From Dictyobacter arantiisoli (lineage in GTDB: Bacteria > Chloroflexota > Ktedonobacteria > Ktedonobacterales > Ktedonobacteraceae), in the NCBI RefSeq assembly GCF_008326305.1, contig NZ_BIXY01000029.1, forward strand, positions 1 to 64,000: DNA of 64,000 nucleotides, given 5' to 3'. The translations under genes were made by a program, and so were the position numbers. Below the pieces are notes generated by a model. It had not been told where the DNA came from, ran no database searches, and saw only the letters and a list, made by a program, of their open reading frames with translations. Positions 61,921 through 64,000 of the stretch are shown piece by piece (the first letter of the stretch is position 1; every line of letters starts with the position of its first letter).

Positions 61921-63075
61921 TTACGAGGAGATTTTATTGTATGAACCAGTGCTGATTGGTATGTTCAATCCTCTGGCTGTTTCGGTGACGACAAAATCTA
62001 CAACTGCTTCGTGCTGCTCGGTCCGTTGAAAGATTTCTCGTTGACGCGTTGCCCCATTACCATTGCGCAATAGGAGCTGAACTTGCGTTGAAATTTCGTC
62101 CCATTCTCCGCGTTCTTTCAGTACCGGATGCAGAAGAAGCAGCAGGCGTTCAATCAGTTCATGTGCGGGCAGGCTGTTTCTGGCATCTGGATCGACGAGC
62201 GTACTGTTCAGGCCATAGCGTGCGGCCCGCCAATGGGCAGCGCGCAACAGTTCATTGGGAGCTTGTATGTAAGGAATTTTCTTGAGGGCTTGTTCCGCAC
62301 AGGTTTGTGCTAATGCTCGAATCAGTCCTGCGAGCATCACAGTTTCATCAATGCTCAGGCAAACATCCATGACGCGGAATTCGATGGTTGGATAACGATC
62401 TGAAAGACGAATATCCCAATAGATATGGCTGGCATCAGCGATGGTGTTGGTCTGAATAAGCATGCGTACAAGTTGATCGTATTCGGTGCTAGAGGCGAGA
62501 TGAGGGGGAGGACCAGCCATCGGCCAGCGGCACCAGATGGGCGTGCGATAACTGGCATAGCCAGTGTCATCTCCCAACCAGAAAGGAGAATTTGCGCTCA
62601 AGGCGAGCAGAGGAGCCAGCCAGAGGCGTGCCCGATTCATAATTTGAATTGCAAGCTCCCGGTCAGGACAACCGATATGGATATGGCAACCGAGGATAAC
62701 TTGCTCACGTGCTAGCTGACGGTAGCGCTGTTCCATAATCGCATAGCGTTCGGTATGTGTAATCTCCTGGTCATGCCAATGCGAAAAAGGATGGGTACCA
62801 CTGGCGGCGATCCAGCGGTTGGCTCGAGCGGCGGCTGTAATCAAAACTTCACGCTGATGCATAACGGCGCTACGTGCTTCTGAGAGGGTAAGACAGATGG
62901 GCGTAGCTGATTCGATCTGGCTGGTCTGGAGTTCAGCCTCAATGCTTTTTTGCTCCCCTGGCTCTATCAGGGAGAAGATCTGTTGTGAATCGGGTGCCAG
63001 GGCGCGTGTGACAGGATCAATAATCTGATATTCTTCTTCGATGCCGATGGTCCAGGATTCCAGGTGAGATGACAT
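61921..63075 (-). CDS. Carboxylate-amine ligase (YbdK/GCS2 family)
   Basis: The 384-residue protein starts with the family motif TIGIEEEYQIIDP and has GCHIHIGCPD and PTIEFRVMDVCLS, typical of glutamate-cysteine ligase family 2 and YbdK. These enzymes join an amino acid carboxylate to an amine, often making gamma-glutamyl compounds in the cytoplasm. The true substrate here is unknown. AAGGAGGAAAC upstream gives a strong start. It is on the other strand from the lanthipeptide genes and appears unrelated to them. Confidence 0.85.
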   Translation of the reverse strand: MSSHLESWTIGIEEEYQIIDPVTRALAPDSQQIFSLIEPGEQKSIEAELQTSQIESATPICLTLSEARSAVMHQREVLITAAARANRWIAASGTHPFSHWHDQEITHTERYAIMEQRYRQLAREQVILGCHIHIGCPDRELAIQIMNRARLWLAPLLALSANSPFWLGDDTGYASYRTPIWCRWPMAGPPPHLASSTEYDQLVRMLIQTNTIADASHIYWDIRLSDRYPTIEFRVMDVCLSIDETVMLAGLIRALAQTCAEQALKKIPYIQAPNELLRAAHWRAARYGLNSTLVDPDARNSLPAHELIERLLLLLHPVLKERGEWDEISTQVQLLLRNGNGATRQREIFQRTEQHEAVVDFVVTETARGLNIPISTGSYNKISS

Positions 63076-63330
63076 GCGTGTTTCCTCCTTTTAAGGATTG
63101 CATGGTGAGTTAATAGTGGTGTTCAACGCTGGAGCAGCCATTGAGGAGCGATATCGGGCCATTGATCCGCTCATTCATCTTCTCATGCTTAGTGTGCCTG
63201 ACTTATCCCGTAAAATGGGTATTTTTGTCGCGCCTTTTGGTAATGAACGTCTCAAATATTGGTGATGTTCTCTTCATCGCATGTTTTTGTTGCGCATGTG
63301 TAGATATGGCTATTTCGTGGTCCTGTTCAG
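63076..63330. other. Intergenic stretch, no clear feature
   Basis: Leader of the YbdK-like gene and trailer of the hydrolase gene on the minus strand. No terminator stem or small gene was found. Confidence 0.3.
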
Positions 63331-64000
63331 CTAACTATTGGACTGAAGAAAGGTAAGGACGTGTTTGTCGAACAGGCTGGCTTGCTCAAACATACAGACA
63401 TGTCCGGCACGTGGAAGGACCACGAGTTGCGCCTGTGAGAGTGTTTTGACAAGCTTATAGCCTGTTTCGACTGGTACAAGGGTATCATAGCGACCCCAGA
63501 TGAGGAGTGTTGGATTGGTAACTGCTTTGAGGTGTGCCTGACTATCGTGGGTCAGTATCTGCTGTGCGACACGAAGGAGCGTACAGGGACCAGTACGAAG
63601 CGCATCGTAGGTCAGGATCGGCCAGAAGGTTGGTGTTGTATGCCAGATGCCCTTTCCCAGGGGTAGTAAATAGTGTCGTATCAAGCGTTCAGGAGGCATG
63701 ACGGCTGGCGCAACAAGTATCAGCCGTTCAACCAGAGTGGGATGTTCGGCTGCCAGGCGGGCGCAGATGACACCGCCCATCGAGTGACCAATAAAATGGG
63801 CATGCGTCAGCCCGACCGCCTGCGTCCATTGAAAGAGCCAGGAGGTTGCTGTCGCCAGTTGAAATTGACGATGTTGTCGGTGCATGCTACCAAAGCCGGG
63901 CAGGTCAATTAAATACAGGTGGTAGTATGCTGCCAGAGCGGTGAGATTACGCTGCCACCAGTAGCTGGAGGCAGCCAGACCATGCACCAGCACAATCGTT
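63331..64000 (-). CDS. Alpha/beta hydrolase, N-terminus beyond the window
   Basis: The frame runs off the right edge: at the edge it reads TIVLVHGLAASS, the oxyanion-hole strand, so the true start lies outside. It continues with IDLPGFGS, nucleophile motif GHSMGG, acid WGRYDTLVPV and His in PRAGHVCMFEQ. About 223 residues are present of a usual 270. It is a hydrolase of the esterase/MhpC type with unknown substrate. Confidence 0.8.
   Translation of the reverse strand, partial: TIVLVHGLAASSYWWQRNLTALAAYYHLYLIDLPGFGSMHRQHRQFQLATATSWLFQWTQAVGLTHAHFIGHSMGGVICARLAAEHPTLVERLILVAPAVMPPERLIRHYLLPLGKGIWHTTPTFWPILTYDALRTGPCTLLRVAQQILTHDSQAHLKAVTNPTLLIWGRYDTLVPVETGYKLVKTLSQAQLVVLPRAGHVCMFEQASLFDKHVLTFLQSNS

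Overview
The window looks like a chromosomal segment of a Chloroflexota bacterium of the Ktedonobacteria type (large-genome, filamentous, spore-forming soil bacteria). This is inference from gene content, with no marker gene to confirm it. Pointers are a SCO5389-type protein otherwise typical of Actinobacteria, a mersacidin-like lanthipeptide locus, an XRE-NACHT-membrane protein, a large secreted GH15 enzyme, a GAP1/GTPase locus, and abundant short non-coding mobile elements.

Left part (1-17.3 kb), the most remarkable. Two convergent gene sets meet at about 8.14 kb. The plus-strand set encodes a polytopic membrane protein, a zinc-ribbon GTPase, a GAP1-N2-type protein, a membrane/coiled-coil protein and a MotB/ZorB-like protein (membrane Asp plus OmpA-like end). 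The minus-strand set runs from a good promoter at 17.28 kb: GrpE, an Hsp70 without a lid, an Hsp70 whose lid is replaced by a von Willebrand A (vWA) domain, a 993-residue protein with two degenerate J-like regions, zinc ribbons and FN3-like repeats, and a GAP1-N1-type protein. A truncated paralogue of the GTPase and the tail of a probable transposase lie at the left edge. GAP1 proteins and their GTPases have been linked to conflict/defence systems of multicellular bacteria. The coupling to a dedicated Hsp70 machine and a ZorAB-like pair is the best candidate here for an undescribed system.

Middle (17.5-38 kb), mostly single genes: HdeD-like protein, diacylglycerol-kinase-like protein, Vgb-like propeller, HAD phosphatase, glucodextranase/glucoamylase, threonine-aldolase-like enzyme, DHA2 exporter, LLM oxidoreductase, Bcp peroxiredoxin, alpha/beta hydrolase, MraY-like transferase and GT9 glycosyltransferase.

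38-43 kb: a metal-uptake operon (binding lipoprotein, ATPase, two ABC-3 permeases, Fur-family regulator) behind an operator-like palindrome that overlaps a -35 box.

43-54 kb: SCO5389-like protein, MurA, DedA with a secreted phosphoesterase, HEAT-repeat protein, an MFS carrier, Dps, and an OmpR-type two-component system.

54-64 kb: the XRE-NACHT-membrane protein, diverging from a class II lanthipeptide synthetase with a mersacidin-like precursor downstream; then a YbdK-like ligase and a partial hydrolase.

Three kinds of non-coding repeat are scattered through the window: (i) four copies of a roughly 200-bp element whose central perfect hairpin has a different sequence in the intact copies; (ii) five full elements and one short derivative sharing an ordered three-hairpin plan but carrying different terminal inverted repeats; (iii) a small inverted-repeat element lying against one copy of family (i). 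No rRNA, tRNA or CRISPR array was seen.
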